Source: Abelmoschus esculentus (taxonomy: Eukaryota > Streptophyta > Magnoliopsida > Malvales > Malvaceae). Taken from it: a DNA stretch of 64,000 nucleotides. The notes under the pieces were generated by a model. It searched no databases. It saw nothing but the letters and a program-made list of their open reading frames with translations, and was not told the origin of the DNA. The DNA is taken from the NCBI GenBank assembly GCA_035048815.1, contig JAUCBN010000014.1:15917501-15981500 (forward strand), in the 5' to 3' direction. The stretch's first letter is position 1; each line of letters opens with the position of its first letter. This document shows, one piece after another, positions 48,835 through 61,938 of this stretch. Both the position numbers and the translations under genes were made by a program.

Positions 48835-48843
48835 TTAGGGTTT
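48835..48843 (-). promoter_or_regulatory. Telo-box upstream of MTV1
   Basis: The minus strand reads AAACCCTAA about 175 bases before the MTV1 ATG, a common promoter or leader motif in plant housekeeping genes. Confidence 0.4.
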
Positions 48844-50120
48844 CGTCGTTTTCCTTAATTCGATTTCTTAGCTTCCAAGAAATTAGCAAAAGAGGTGAAA
48901 ATCATAATCTGAAAAGTTGGAAACGTAAACAGAGGGAAATAGAGAGAGCAAAGACTTTGTTTTATATTGGTTTCTTAACGATTAAAAAGCTCTTTTATTG
49001 GTTTAATTTCATTAAACATCCCTATATTATGAAACAAAATTTATAATGGTCCTTTAATTTCAAAACTAACCGATTAAATTCGCCAACTATCAGTATTATC
49101 TAAATAAGAAACTCTCATTGGTTCTTTTCGGATAAAAATTAGAAGAAAATATGGTTAAAAGTAAATTTATAAAATATTTTTGACATTTTAAAATAATTTT
49201 ATTAAAATATTAATAATTAAATTTATTAAATGATCTTAATAATAAAAATAATATTATTTTTTTAAATAATTTGAATTTAAACGGCGTAATATGTCTATAT
49301 ATATGAGTTTATTTAAATTTAAATAAAATATTATTTTGTAATTAAATTAAAATAAAAAATACTCAAATAATTTGTTACTTATTTACATAAAATATTTTGA
49401 TGATGACACACGTGTCGATCAATTTATATATATTTTTATTTTCATAAAATATCTCATTTAATTAGAAACATCCTTGTATAAAATTTTTAGTAAATTAATT
49501 TTTTTAATTTATTGTATATATATAGTATTTTTATAGTGTTTAATAAATTAAGATGCTATTACTTTAATATAATAAAATAAAATATAAATTAATTATATAA
49601 TCAAATATCAATAGTTATTTTGATATTATATCTTTACGTTGTAATTTAAGTTAATCGTGTTAAATATTTGAAATTGAATAATTTAAATCATAATAAAGTG
49701 CAATTTAACAAGAATAGAAAGTATAATTCTAGCTTTAAAATATTTTCAAAATTTAAATATCTATTCACACATATATATTTTTTTAATTCTTTATGAACAT
49801 ACGCATTGTGACAAAATAATTAAATATAAGTGTCTTAAAATAAATATCATTTAGTTTTTTTTATTAAAACTACTTGTTAAATTTATTTTTTATATAATTT
49901 TTATAAATAATAAAATATAATTAGAAGCTATCTAAAATTTATTTATTTTTATACGTAACATACTATTATTCTTATCATTATATAACTTGTTCAATACATT
50001 ATTTTATTAAAATTAATTAAAAAATTCATTATTAATAATATATTTATGGTATAACGGTAAGCACCATTATTCTATACACAAGTGATACAAAGTATTTTTG
50101 CATAACTATAAAATTAAAAT

Positions 50121-50887
50121 TGGCATAAAGGTAATTTTAACCCTTAACCTTTATAATTTTTATTGTTTTGGCCCTTATTTTTTTTCTTTGATAAATTTAG
50201 CTCTTAACCTATATCTTTTTGATACATAGCTTATTTTTTAACTACCGTGATAATTGGACCGTTAAAAATCTAACAATGATAACATGTCATATGCATATAA
50301 TAATATATTTTAAATAACATGACATCTAACTTATCAAATACATACATATATATATGAAATATAATTTTATTCTAACATAAAATATAAAATAATTAAAATT
50401 CAAATAAATATTAAAAAATTAATTAATTCTAAAATAAAATACTATTAAACATTCTCAACCCTAACTACGATAAAATCAAAATTCTACCTTAAAAAATTAA
50501 TTAATTTCGATCTCTATTCATATTTTTTAAGATAGTACTTTGATTCTATCGTAGTTAGGGTTGAGAATGTTTAATAGTTTTTTTATTAAAATTAATTAAT
50601 TTTTAATATTTTATTTGAATTTTAATTGTTTTATATTTTATATTGGAATAAAATTATATTTCATATATATATATATTTAATATGTTAGATGTAATGTTAT
50701 TTAAAATATATTATCATATGCATATGACATGTCATTATTAGATTTTTAACAGTCCAGTTATCATGGTAGTTAAAAAACAAGCTATTTGTCAAAAAGATAA
50801 GATTAAGGGCTAAATTTATCCAAAAAAAGAATAAGTGCCAAAACGATAAAATCATAAACATTAAGTGTTAAAATTATCTTTATGCCA
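50121..50887. mobile_element. 767-bp foldback (long terminal inverted repeat) element
   Basis: The termini TGGCATAAAG (50121-50130) and CTTTATGCCA (50878-50887) are exact inverted repeats. They are flanked by the direct repeat TTAAAAT at 50114-50120 and 50888-50894, a probable 7-bp target-site duplication that could be read as 8 bp if the end shifts by one base. The whole element is two arms of about 365-375 bases (50121-50496 and 50524-50887) that are reverse complements with scattered differences, joined by a loop of about 27 bases. Near the loop, CCCTAACTACGAT pairs with ATCGTAGTTAGGG. It encodes no protein, so it is non-autonomous. A 7-8 bp duplication would suit hAT-like or other DNA transposon machinery, but the family is not established. 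Confidence 0.85.
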
Positions 50888-51576
50888 TTAAAATTTATAT
50901 TTTCAAAACTTTTAATATAAAATTTTAAATTTTAAAAATTAATTAATAAATTTTGAATTTTATATTACACAATTTAAAACTCTAATATTTAAAATAATAT
51001 TAAACTTTAAAATTAAAAAATGAAAATGATAACCCTAATGATTTTTTGACAGACTAAAATAGGGATTATGCATATTATGTTTTTAAGTTTTGAAAAATAT
51101 GATTTAGTAGAGTAATTATGAATTTTTACGATTAATTTCGATTACAAAACAAACAGAAAAAGATAAATGATGATAAAAAAATAAAGTAACTTATTACTTA
51201 TGAAATATAATTAATTAAAAAAGGAAATTTTAAAATAAGGTGGAATTAGAGTGAGGTTAGAATAAGGTTAATTTATATAAAAAATTATTTAATACAAATA
51301 CATATAATCTACGTAAATTCTTATATTAAAAAATTAATATATATTTTTTTTATAAAAATAATAAAAATTTATACGATGACTCGTTTTAATCCTGCCCTAA
51401 CTTCACATCAGAATTCAATAATAAAATACAATTAAATTAAGAAAGACTAAATGTAAATCATAAAAAGGGAAAAGAAAAATACATCCCTCGGGAAAAAGAG
51501 AAAACAAGGAACTCTTTACGAAACTGGAAAGATCGACTCCCTAAACCAAGAATCGGAGGGGAGTGAGGAAATCGAG

Positions 51577-54500
51577 ATGAAGGAGCTGCTGCGTAAAACG
51601 AAAGTGGTGATAAGGCATCTGCCGCCGTCAGTTACCCAGTCGTTTTTCTTGTCGCAAATCGACGAACGTTTCTCTGACCGCTACAATTGGTTCTCCTTCC
51701 GTCTTGGCAAGTCCAGGTTAGGGTTTCTGACTTTTAATTCCTCAATCTCTAGTACCCCTTTAATTTGCTTTATTTCGTTTGTTTTTCGGATTTGTTGTAA
51801 TTTAGTTTCTAGGGTATCGAATGGAGCAGAATTTTTTATCACACTGTTGTTTTTCTTGTTTATGCCTTTGAAAGGGGTTTTAGAAATTCTTGTTCTTTAG
51901 CAACAGGGAAAAAGAGTAGGTTGGAATAATTGAAAGTAAAATTTGGAACTAATTTGAGAGCCAAGTTTTTTTTTATTGCATTTGTTTCCTACTAATATGG
52001 TTCTCTTAATGATGTTTTGCTTCTTTTTCTTAATGGAAAACTGCATGAAATTAAAAAGAAATTATCTTAATTTGCAAATCTGTAAATGATTGCCATTTTA
52101 GAAGGCTTGGGTAAGAACATGAGGTATAACTAAGATATGATAGGAAGTTATAGAAAAACAAGGTCAGTTTCGAAAGTTTGATCGATAACTTCTTTTGAAC
52201 ATGCTTTTGTTTATTTATTTTTTGATTCATACGGATCTTTTTCCATTTTTTGTTCTCCCTTTGCAGCCATAAGCATCAGAGTTACTCTCGAGCTTACATA
52301 AACTTTAAGAGACCTGAAGATGTCTTTGAGTTTGCTGAGTTCTTTGATGGGCATGTATTTGTTAATGAGAAGGGTATGTTAACCGTTAAATGTCTTATTC
52401 TTTATGATGCTTATAAACTGCTGATACATTTTTTCTTGTTTTAGAGGACAGCTTATATGATTCTTTCTAAATATGTGAAATGCAACTGTTGTTTGCATTT
52501 GTTCAATTTGATTGCAAGCAATATGTTGATTTCTTCATCTGTGAGTTTAATTTACCTGTTGGTCCTATTTTAATTTATCATTCTGATCCTCTTTTTTCAG
52601 GTACTCAATTTAAGGCCATTGTTGAATATGCTCCTTCACAGCTTGTACCAAAGCCTAGCACTAAAAAGGATGGCCGTGAAGGAACCATTATCGAAGGTGC
52701 ATCTTTTTTTAAAAGAAAGAGTTTATTGTTAGGCATATTATTTAATGGAAGCTTTTTGAACTAACATTGAAGTGTCTGTTATAGTTTTTTATCTTGTACT
52801 GAATCTTCTTTTTTCTTTTATAAAACTAGATCCTGATTACCTGGAATTTCTCAAATTGATTTCAAAACCTGTTGAGAATCTTCCTAGTGCTGAGATTCAG
52901 TTGGAGAGAAAAGAAGCAGAACTATCTGGTTAGTTATGATAGAAGGAATACAAAATTGTGAGGTCTATTTGTGTTTTTTCCACCTAATGTGGACTTGATT
53001 TATCCCACTTTATTCTTTTTTAGGTGCTCCAAAGGAAACTCCTGTTGTTACACCACTAATGGAATTTGTGCGTCAGAAGCGAGCTGCCAAGAGTGGATCT
53101 CAGGTACTTACTACTTACCGTACTTTACCTTGGAGAAGATCATGTTTACACCATGATGTTGCTTACCCCCCTGTTTCTATGGCCTTAAGTCATTTTGCTT
53201 TCATTTTTTCATTTACTTTTTTTTTTTTAATTTTCAGTTCATTAATCTTGCATCTGTGTGATCTAACTTTATTAAAATATGATTGACATATTGTTGGAAG
53301 TAGTTGCATGGTTTCGTTTTAAATTTCCACTTGAATAATTGTAATCCAATTTTACCTGAATTGTCCATGAGATGTCTGTTGCACATACTGCCGTCATTTA
53401 TGTTAAGTAATGCTTCCATGGGTCACTAATTCCTTGGGATCCTTACGTTTAAAATTGTGTCCCAAGAAAGGAGAAGAGAAATGAAAATTAATTAATAAGC
53501 AGTCCTTCTGTGACCACATTTCATTTTTTTTTAAATTTATGACAGGGGTCAATAACTATAAGAAAGGTTGGCAGAAAAATTGCTGCTGCGTCTACAGGCA
53601 AGCCTGGATCAAATAGCAAGAGATCTGAGAAGAAAAAGGTATCCAAGTCAATAGATTTCTCATGCTCTGGACATTTGAGCATATGGTACTTTGCACATGG
53701 ATGTAAACCTCTCCACACTTCAGAAAAATAGTATCTTTGCCTTGTGAACTTCCCTTATCAAGTCAACTTGTCGGTGAATCAGAGGCCTTTTATTTGTACA
53801 AGAACATAGCTTCTACATATCTGCATCGTCTGCTTTATAATTGTGACCCTGTTCTTAGTTGATATTTATTCTTGATTTCTTTTTCCATGCGAAGTTTATA
53901 AGCACGCGCTTTATTGAGGCACCTGGGGTCAAATAAGATGTCAAAATAGACTGGTTTCTGAAATTTGGAACACCTTGAAATTTCTTTGGAAATATCTGTA
54001 GGGTATCTTTAGGTGATTGCCTTGCGAACGCTTTTAGTTTCTTACAAATCATTGGTTCAAATTTGCATGAAGTTTTGATATTCTTAAATATTGTATTCAT
54101 TGCCTCTTTCATGTGAAGCAATTTTCAATGATCCCAATGATTTTGTGTTACTCTGCGTGCATGTCCAAACTTTGAAGGCGTATTGCATGTTATTTCTCAT
54201 TTGATGAAACTTGTTTGATTGACAGTATATTCAAAAAGACAGTGCAAAAGGTGCGAAAAAGTCCCATTTTTTTGTAGCATCCAAACAAGAGGATCAATCA
54301 GTGACTTCTGCCGGAAAAGAACTAGGAGAAAATGGAACTGGTGAGGGTTTAAACAGTCTTAACAGAGGTTATGATCCACATATTTTCTTTGTGAACATTT
54401 GCAAATTACATCTATAGCGAAAAAGCCTAATTATTGATTGTTTTTCACACAAAAATGACTCATGCTGTTCTAGTGTGCGTTACTGGATTAAATTAATATC

Positions 54501-56454
54501 AATCTCTTGAGTGTCAATAGCCATCTCATTGAATGGTTAATCAGAAAGCATAGCATGTTCTCATGAATGTTTTTTTATTGAGAAGCTATTTGAATATGTA
54601 TTTTAAAAAGGATTTTTGTACCCTTTACCTATCATGCCAATGCCACCTGTTATTCTGCGTTTAATTTAGCTGTGATGACCTTCTATTACTTGAAGTTTAG
54701 AGACATTATATGCCATTTTATAGATGTAGCTGTCTTGCGTAATACAGATATGGTGCAGCTGCTGCTGCCTGCTGCAAGTTTCTTATAGTGCCGTAAAAAA
54801 TGAATACGTTGAAACTTTGATTAATGGAGCCCTCATGATGGAGAGCTTTAGGTCAACCTGAGTTCATACTTTAGAATACGACTCATCTCTATATTTGATG
54901 CTGCTGGTTGAAGGTGTGAATAATGCTGACTTTTTGTTTTCTTATAATCATTTATCATACTGGATAAGTGCAAAATCCCCTTCTCACTCTATTTGCACTC
55001 AGTTTTGATTGTGCACATATGTTTAAGTTGATGGTTTATTCTCTCTGGACATGGGCTTGAATTGTCTTCCTTTATTTGATTAGAAGTTGATGATTGATTA
55101 AATTACCTTGCAATGCCGTTTGCTTTGTTTCTCAGTTTCTTTTTTTCATTGTATTTCCTTTCCCATGCTTTTGCTTAATAATGAGTTTCATTGCAGTCTG
55201 TGGCATTGATGGTCCTGTAACTGGAGTTACTTTTTCTGCTGACTCTGGCAAGAAAAAGATCCTTCTCCTGAAACCAAAAGACCGAGAGGCCCCTAATGTG
55301 AGATTTTTGTCTTTAGTTTGCCTCTTTTCCACTCATTCATGGTGTCTATTGTTATATATTTAAGTTTTATATGTTGGGATGAGTACCATTTTTTATATTT
55401 GCTTATGGAGTTGAGTTTTGAATTGGTTCTTTCAATTTTTTCGTATGCAAACTTTGCCCTCTTTTTAAATTCTCAGGTGCCAGAGGGTGTATCTGAACAG
55501 CAGGGTGCATCGTCTCCTGCAGCAAATACACCTGGTTCAACTGCTTCAAGACAGGGTCAAAGACGCAAGGCTGGTGGAAAGTTAATAAGGAGCATACTTT
55601 TGAGAAACGATGCAGGCCAAAATCAATCTTCAGCAGGAGTCCAGCCTCAGCAGAAAACTCAAGCTATTAGTCCAGACACCGTCAAAAAACCTCCCCATCC
55701 GACTAATACAAGAATGGGCATGAATGGTAATGTTCCTAATGAAATGCCTGCATTGAAATTTGATGGTAATACAAAACGAGTTTCAGATAAGTTCATCAAA
55801 AAGGGACTTCATGGTTCAGGTTCCGGAAGTGAGAAGCATGAAAAACGTACAAGAAATAAAGATAGACCTGATCGTGGTGTATGGTCCCCTCGTGCTGATT
55901 TTTCACAATCTAGTGAGGAGCGTCTGACATCCTCTGTGTTACAATCAGCACAGTCTTCTCGCAGTTCCATGGAAGGTATTAATGCTTCTTCACATGTATA
56001 TCTGGTGTTTGCAAGTGTGGGAGGATTTAGGATACAGTTCTAAGTTCTTATATCAATTTGTTATATTTGATTTTGCAAGAAATTGGGAAAGCTAATTACC
56101 TCATTTTCTGCCTATAACCTTCCAGTTACCCAAGGAGAAATGAAATGTGACATAGCTAATGGAAGCATCAGATGTAATATTGATGGTCTGATTCATGCAG
56201 GTTCCAATCAGCAATTTGGTCGGGGCCCAGCAGCCCATAATATTAAAGATGATGGATCTGTCATATCAAGTGAGGTCAAGCCTTCCAAAAGAGGAGGTCC
56301 TACAAGCACCGGAGCTCATGAGGTGAGTGAATTCTATGATGATGAATCAGCTGCAAAATCTGTCATCTTTTTATTCACCTTTGGTTCTCATGTTCTTTTC
56401 TCTATCGACATGCAGAAACAAGTCTGGGTTCAGAAATCACCCTCAGGTTCTTAG
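51577..56454 (+). CDS. UPF3: UPF3 nonsense-mediated mRNA decay factor
   Basis: This is an exon-junction-complex-linked factor that helps UPF1/UPF2 target mRNAs with premature stops. Eleven exons are 51577-51716, 52267-52373, 52601-52696, 52830-52928, 53024-53103, 53546-53638, 54226-54340, 55197-55297, 55477-55975, 56126-56322 and 56416-56454, encoding 521 residues. The Smg4/UPF3 RRM-like domain covers about residues 7-170: KVVIRHLPPSVTQSFFLSQI at the start, then SRAYINFKRPEDVFEFAEFF, FKAIVEYAPSQ and DPDYLEFLKLI. Then come VTPLMEFVRQKRAAKSG, several Lys-rich nuclear-localisation-type stretches (KRSEKKK, KGAKK), and a long Ser/Lys/Gln-rich tail ending KQVWVQKSPSGS. The start directly precedes the conserved domain. 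A possible 3' UTR intron follows the stop. Confidence 0.94.
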
Positions 56455-58565
56455 AGAATCTAACTTAAACCGGTAATCCTGTTCTGTATTAATCCCATTA
56501 AGATTCAATAACTTGCTCTTCTTCCTGGTTCTGAAACTAATTCATACAATTTACAGGGTTTTGAATCACAACCCTTTTGACCCAATATCAGGGTTCTCAT
56601 CTTCCGCCATGCTGCAATGACTTGCATGCGACACATCTGTTTTCCTTGTGTTTGCAATAATTGTATTCTCCTGAATATCTTCTTGATTAGTCCTGTACCT
56701 GGTATTATATTAATCGTCTTATCAGACGACAGTCGAGAGCAAGCATTGGCGAGCACACGGATGGATGCTTGCATGCTCCGAAATTTGATGTGGTCCACAT
56801 TGGGAAAAGAGGTGTGATTGGATCAAGTGTATTGCTGATAATCAGTGGTGTGGCTGGAAGGGGAGATTCTACCGGATAATCTTGCGGGTGTTTCTCTTTA
56901 TTTTTTTGTGTTTTATTGCATGATGCATTGCAACGTCTTTTGAAGTTTGCTTGGATCATCATATTGGTTCTCTATATACATATTATATTATAAAAAGGTC
57001 GTAGTTTGGAAGAAAAAAGTTGTAGATGTCGACATTCGAACTCTGAACTTAGTGGATTATGTGGTTGTCAGTTAACTTGAGTCTTCTTTTTATAACACAA
57101 AGGTTGTACCTTGGAAATTAGAAAAGGGGTGTATGGATTCAATATCCTAGGTCTTCTCTTCTCACTGAATGTGGGTTAGGTTAGAAATCAAGTACTTGGA
57201 TCTGGAAATTTGTAAAAGTTCTATATATTTGAAGAATTCTTGATGGATCATGTTCGGGTACGGATACGGGTCACATATGGCTACAGTATATGGACACTTG
57301 AAAGTGAAGAGTTGTAAATTGTAATGCATGTAATGACAGAATGTCTTCTTAAATTTTCGTTGACATTTAATCTTAAAGACAACAATTTTCCTACCTTATA
57401 AAAGAAGGCAAGTCTAAGTTCTCATAATAAATAAGTCATTCAAGTTGTATCATATTAGTCGATTGAACTGATTGAAATAAGTCAATAAAAATTGAGAAAT
57501 AATGCAGGTAAGTAGGAAATTTGGAAAATGGGGATAGTTCAAATATTTTAGATATTACTTTTGAAAAAAAAATGGTATGAGGATCAATTTAAAAATTTAA
57601 GTATTCTTTGGGACCAATTTACTAATAAACGAGTCACTTCTCAAATTCCCTTATGGATTGTTGGTGGGATTTGCTTACCTTTAACCGGCCATTGATGATT
57701 TGAAATAATAGAACACCAACCAAACATTATGATTCCATTGTCTTCATATCTGGATATTCCATTTTTGTTATAGCTCTTTCAAACAGAAACAATGGCAGAC
57801 TACATTATTTAACATGATACATATGCAGGGGGTTCAAACTCCGAATTGCATTGGACAAACTGTCGCTTGAATTCGGATCGGACATGGTTATTGTCGATGC
57901 CACAGTTGCTGCAACTCCGGAAATACACAACGGTATGCTTGTCTTCGATCGAGAACTACATTTGTTTATGGATAGAATCAAATCTCATGTTGGTCAATCT
58001 TGTTTCTTTGGGCCTTATTGTTCATATTCATATTTTCCTGAATATCGAAAGGATATTACGAGTTTAAACATATATCCCGTTTCTAACATAGCGTGTGAAC
58101 CAGCAATGTCATTGACATGAAGAACATAGGCGTCACAACACCAACACTTCAAGAATGGTGTGAAACCGATGCTTGAACAATCATATGATCTATAGTATAT
58201 CGCGTTGTTTTTGTAGTGACATGGTTTAATTGAAACTGTAAACTTTAAATAAATCAATCGAATTGGTTCAATTAGAAATACTGTAAGTTTATTTAGTTTG
58301 AGATTATATATCTCAAATTTTGAGTTAATCGAATTGACAAGTCTCATTTTATAATTTAAATTTTATTTAAAACACACTCGAAATCTTCTCAATTCACATC
58401 AAAACTCGAAGAAAGAAAGAAGCATAACATTCACATTTGGTTACAAAAGTACAAACTTCATAAGGAGGAAGCAGACAAAGGACCCACCTTCCTCCTAACA
58501 TGGCACTATCTTCCCCTTACGTTTACACACTTTTTTTAAGTAACATTTTTCTCATTCACACATCA
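56455..58565. other. UPF3 3' region and spacer before LEA_2 gene
   Basis: The first 500 or so bases are likely UPF3 3' UTR, possibly with an intron from 56473 to 56725. The stretch from 57.0 to 57.8 kb is AT-rich with no gene. An isolated exon-like segment lies at 57829-57932 (separate entry). The last bases are the likely leader of the LEA_2 gene. Confidence 0.5.
57829..57932 (+). pseudogene. Isolated exon-like fragment of unknown gene
   Basis: A 104-base segment is bounded by ATATGCAG before it and GTATGC after it, both good splice-site sequences. It encodes an uninterrupted stretch containing LRIALDKLSLEFGSDMVIV and DATVAATPEI, with the amino-acid composition of a real folded protein. No neighbouring exon continues it on either side: the next gene is a separate LEA_2 protein, and upstream sequence is non-coding. 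It could be a captured or orphaned exon of a gene I do not recognise, or a distant exon of an unusual transcript. Confidence 0.35.
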
Positions 58566-59785
58566 ATGGGTCTCTTCAAATTCAAACGATCATCGGCTCG
58601 AAAAGAATCGCCACCGCCGCCCTTCTACCATGCCCCTTTGTCATCCGAATCATCGCCCGATCAAAACTACATCGTCTTCCCCTACTACCACCACTTGAGG
58701 GGAATCCAATGGTGTGATCGACGGGTACTATATGTAGCTGTCTTCGTGTTGTTAGCCGCATTGACGTTCGTATTCTGGCCATCCGATCCCGAAATCAAGA
58801 TCGCCCGAATGCACGTAAACCACATGCAAGTCCACACTAAGCCTATCGTGACATTAGATTTATCTTTGGTATTGACATTGAAAGTGAGGAATTGGGATGT
58901 ATATTCCATGGACTTCACTACCTTGGATGTCGCGGTCGGGTACAGAGGGAAGACATTGGGCCACGTGAAGTCGGAGCACGGTCATGTGAGGGCGATGGGG
59001 TCGTCCTACGTCGAGGCAGTACTCGAGCTTAACGGGGTCGAGGTATTCTCCGACGTTGTTTATATGCTTGAAGACTTTGCCAGAGGAACTATCCCCTTTG
59101 ATACTGTCACGGAGTTCATAGGTTGGCTAGGTTTTTCCTTCATTAAGTTCCCTTTGAAGGTAAATAAAACATTAATCTCTCTTTTTAATTTTGTATATTT
59201 GCTTGGTGATTAGTTATAATAAAAAAATTAGATTTGATTAACGGAAATAATATCAGGACTACATTAGTTGCTATTATAAGAGGGATGATATAATTTTTTT
59301 CTTAATATAGGGACTAAAACCGTAATTAGACCCTGAAAAATGCACTGGGATGAAATTGTGTTTGTGGTGTTAATTGAACAGGCAAAAATATCGTGTGAAA
59401 TTGTGATAAACAGAGCAAGTCAGAATATCATCCGTCAAAATTGTTACCCCTCAGGTAAGGTATTTTTACGATTCTCGATACGAATATATATTCGACATAG
59501 AATATTTTACATACTTAAAAAGATCATATTTCATCTGATATCCAAATATTTGTCCAACATGAATGTTAAAAACATCGATACTTCAAACAAGAAATGAAAA
59601 ACCAAAGCAACACAAGCTTCAACTCTATTGTTTTTGAAACATTCATATCCGACATATATACTCGAAATTTTGCATCCAAATCCGAGTAACATTATCCAGA
59701 ACTAGTATTATAAGACCTAATTTTTTTATTAACTTGTGCGTTTCATTCAGAAATGAACTTGGAAATGGGAGCTGGATATCAGTGA
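58566..59785 (+). CDS. LEA_2 / NDR1-HIN1-like membrane protein
   Basis: This belongs to the plant LEA_2 (hydroxyproline-rich glycoprotein/NHL) family: single-pass proteins at the plasma membrane or cell wall, some linked to defence or stress. Three exons, 58566-59159, 59382-59454 and 59751-59785, give 233 residues. A short basic, Pro-rich cytosolic N-terminus (KESPPPPFYHAP) is followed by one membrane segment at about residues 56-76 (VLYVAVFVLLAALTFVFW). The LEA_2 fold then includes VTLDLSLVLTLKVRNWDVYS, ELNGVEVFSDVVYMLEDFA and the terminal CEIVINRASQNIIRQNCYP. An in-frame ATG 22 codons upstream (58500) would add a hydrophobic leader; the inner ATG is preferred because MGLFKFKRSS resembles family starts. 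The third exon (EMNLEMGAGYQ) is the least certain part. Confidence 0.85.
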
Positions 59786-61938
59786 TGAACTGAAAGAGCA
59801 GGACAGTGCAGTTCAAGCTGAAAGATTCCACCTGTGTTGCAGAGTTGTAAATACTGAAAACGTATTTGTATACAGTATACATTCATACATATACGTATAT
59901 ATGTTTATGCATTGATTACTCTATATAAAATGGATTTTTCATGTGCCTTTTCAGTCACAAATGCCAAATTGAATGAATCCCACGTCCCTCATGTTGAACT
60001 ATGCCTTTCCTCTATACAGTGAATGAGCAACCTAGCTGAGCATCCGAAGACGGAACCAGGATTTGAGGTTGAGGGGACAAAACATAAATGTTTAGAGGTA
60101 GGGGGTAAATTCACAAAAAATCAATTTAAAAAAATATTAAATAAAGAGATAAAAGTGGAAAAAAAATTCTTCAGGGTGGGGGCGATTGCCCCACCCACCC
60201 CACCCCTATATAGCTCCATCCATGGTTCCATGAAGTTAAATTTGAATATTAACCCTAAATCATAATTTCTAAACTCTAAAACTTAAATTATATTCGTAAA
60301 ATTTAAATTCTAAAACTTAAATTTAAAAATGCTAAACTAAAATTTTGAACTTAAAATTAAATCCGTTTGTAGAAAATAAAATTTTTACTATACATTAATG
60401 AGATTTAAAAAAAGATGACACAATAATAATGAAATCTGTGTGTATCTTTTTTGTATAATAATTGATATTCGATTTACTGACTTGTTAATCTAAATCAGTT
60501 TATACAGAAGTTTAATATGTGAATAAATCTTTCAATTTAATTTTTCTTTTCACAATGCGAAAATTCAAATACTTGATTTTATTTAAGAAGTTTAATGTCT
60601 TATCTTATTTGACCGAAAAATTATATCATGTGTCATTTTCATCACGTTATCTACCAGATCAATCAATTATATATTTTTATTTAACTACCTTTTATCTTAT
60701 TTTTTTATTAAGTGAATCTTCACTTGATGAAAAATATTTTTAAACTTAATTTAAAAAAAATATTAGTAAAAGTTTAATAAAAAAATAATTAAATAAATAT
60801 ATTTAATTAATTATTCTCGAAGACGGTAGGAATTACATGGCGTAATTTTTTCATTTGACTAATATATTCTTGTGAAATCCACGTGTATTAGCACACGATC
60901 TGTGAGGTTTTAACGAGGTCAAATAAAAACCAACCGTTAGATCAAATATCCTACTATCTCAACCGTTGAAAAAAAGAAAATAAATACAACGGGTAAATGA
61001 AGCTGGGATTACCCAGTTGCAAGTTCAGTAAAAGGGACTGGAAAAAGAAAGAAAAAAACTGTGAAAATTTTGAAGCTTTGGAGGGAAGATCCCTCAGTTT
61101 ACCATCTTAATTCTTATCTCAGGCAAGGGGTTCCTTTTATTTTTCTCGAGAAACAACCATTCCATAAGAAAACGACGATTTTGGTTGGGGTGGGAATTGC
61201 ATGCTGTTACTACGAAACTTATGCTCTCCTGGTTAGAAAGTTGAGATTTTTAGACAAATTTTGAGTTTTAGCGTCTGTTTGGTAGCCTAGAAAATGGAGG
61301 ATGCTGGGGAATTCTTATTTTGAATAATGGAGCAAAAGCTATGACCGTTGTTCTCTTTCTGCTTGAGCTATAAACATTTTTATATGCTAACTTATTCCAG
61401 TTCATCTTTAAATTAATTTCCTACATTTCCCATTAATGGTGGATTTATGTTACTTTTCCCCTCCAGTAATAGATAAACATGCAACAGCCAGCATTTGGAT
61501 TGCCGACATCCATGTTTTTATCTGTGTCAGGTTTTGTCATTTTAGATTGTTTAATGAACATGCATACATATATATTACAAATCTGAGATCATCCGTTTTC
61601 ACTTGCCACATTGTTTCTATCTATGTTACTCGGATTCCGGTGTAAGTGTTGGACATAATCCTTTTAAGAACATGCACCATACATAATAATCATCACCCTA
61701 AATCATAGCAAAGTCTCCAAGAAACAATAAAACAGATCCCACTTTTCTGCTTGCAAAACACCGAACCATGAGAGCCACCTCAGCTTAACCAAGAACACCT
61801 CAACCACTTGCATTTATCTCTTCTAAGGGAAAGAACATTTCTCCCCTATTTCTTTGCATGTCAGAATTGAGCTAATTTCTTCTTGTTAATAGCTTGATAT
61901 TGAGATACTGGATGTGCAATGTGTATAGGTTAAAACAG
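59786..61938. other. Spacer between LEA_2 gene and HMG-box gene
   Basis: Mostly AT-rich. It holds a TE remnant at 60036-60232. Between about 61020 and 61930 the sequence is more transcript-like, including a purine-rich patch at 61040 and a TATAG acceptor at 61925-61929 just before the HMG-box start, so a spliced 5' UTR is plausible. I could not define its exons. Confidence 0.45.
60036..60232. mobile_element. Small MITE-like remnant
   Basis: The left end (GACGGAACCAGGATTTGAGG, about 60049) and right end (CCCCTATATAGCTCCATCC, about 60203-60221) are imperfect inverted repeats of the GACGGAGCYAGGATTT type I associate with common plant DNA-element remnants. The interior is purine-rich, then has a run of CCCCACCC. 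No coding function is supported. Confidence 0.5.

Larger units (their letters stand above)
48662..51576. other. Head-to-head spacer between MTV1 and UPF3
   Basis: The first 250 bases hold the MTV1 leader and promoter, including a telo-box. The rest is very AT-rich and contains a 767-bp foldback element (50121-50887). The final 100 or so bases before 51577 are the likely UPF3 leader. No other gene is supported. Confidence 0.6.

Noticed and set aside
58500..58565. Upstream in-frame ATG of the LEA_2 gene giving a hydrophobic leader
   Set aside because: It would place a second hydrophobic stretch before the basic Pro-rich cytosolic region, which is atypical for the family. It is kept as an alternative only.
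61061..61264. 67-codon open frame (MKILKLWREDPSVYHLNSY...) as a first exon of the HMG-box gene
   Set aside because: No good donor keeps it in frame with 61939, and the composition is not clearly protein-like. It could be leader sequence.
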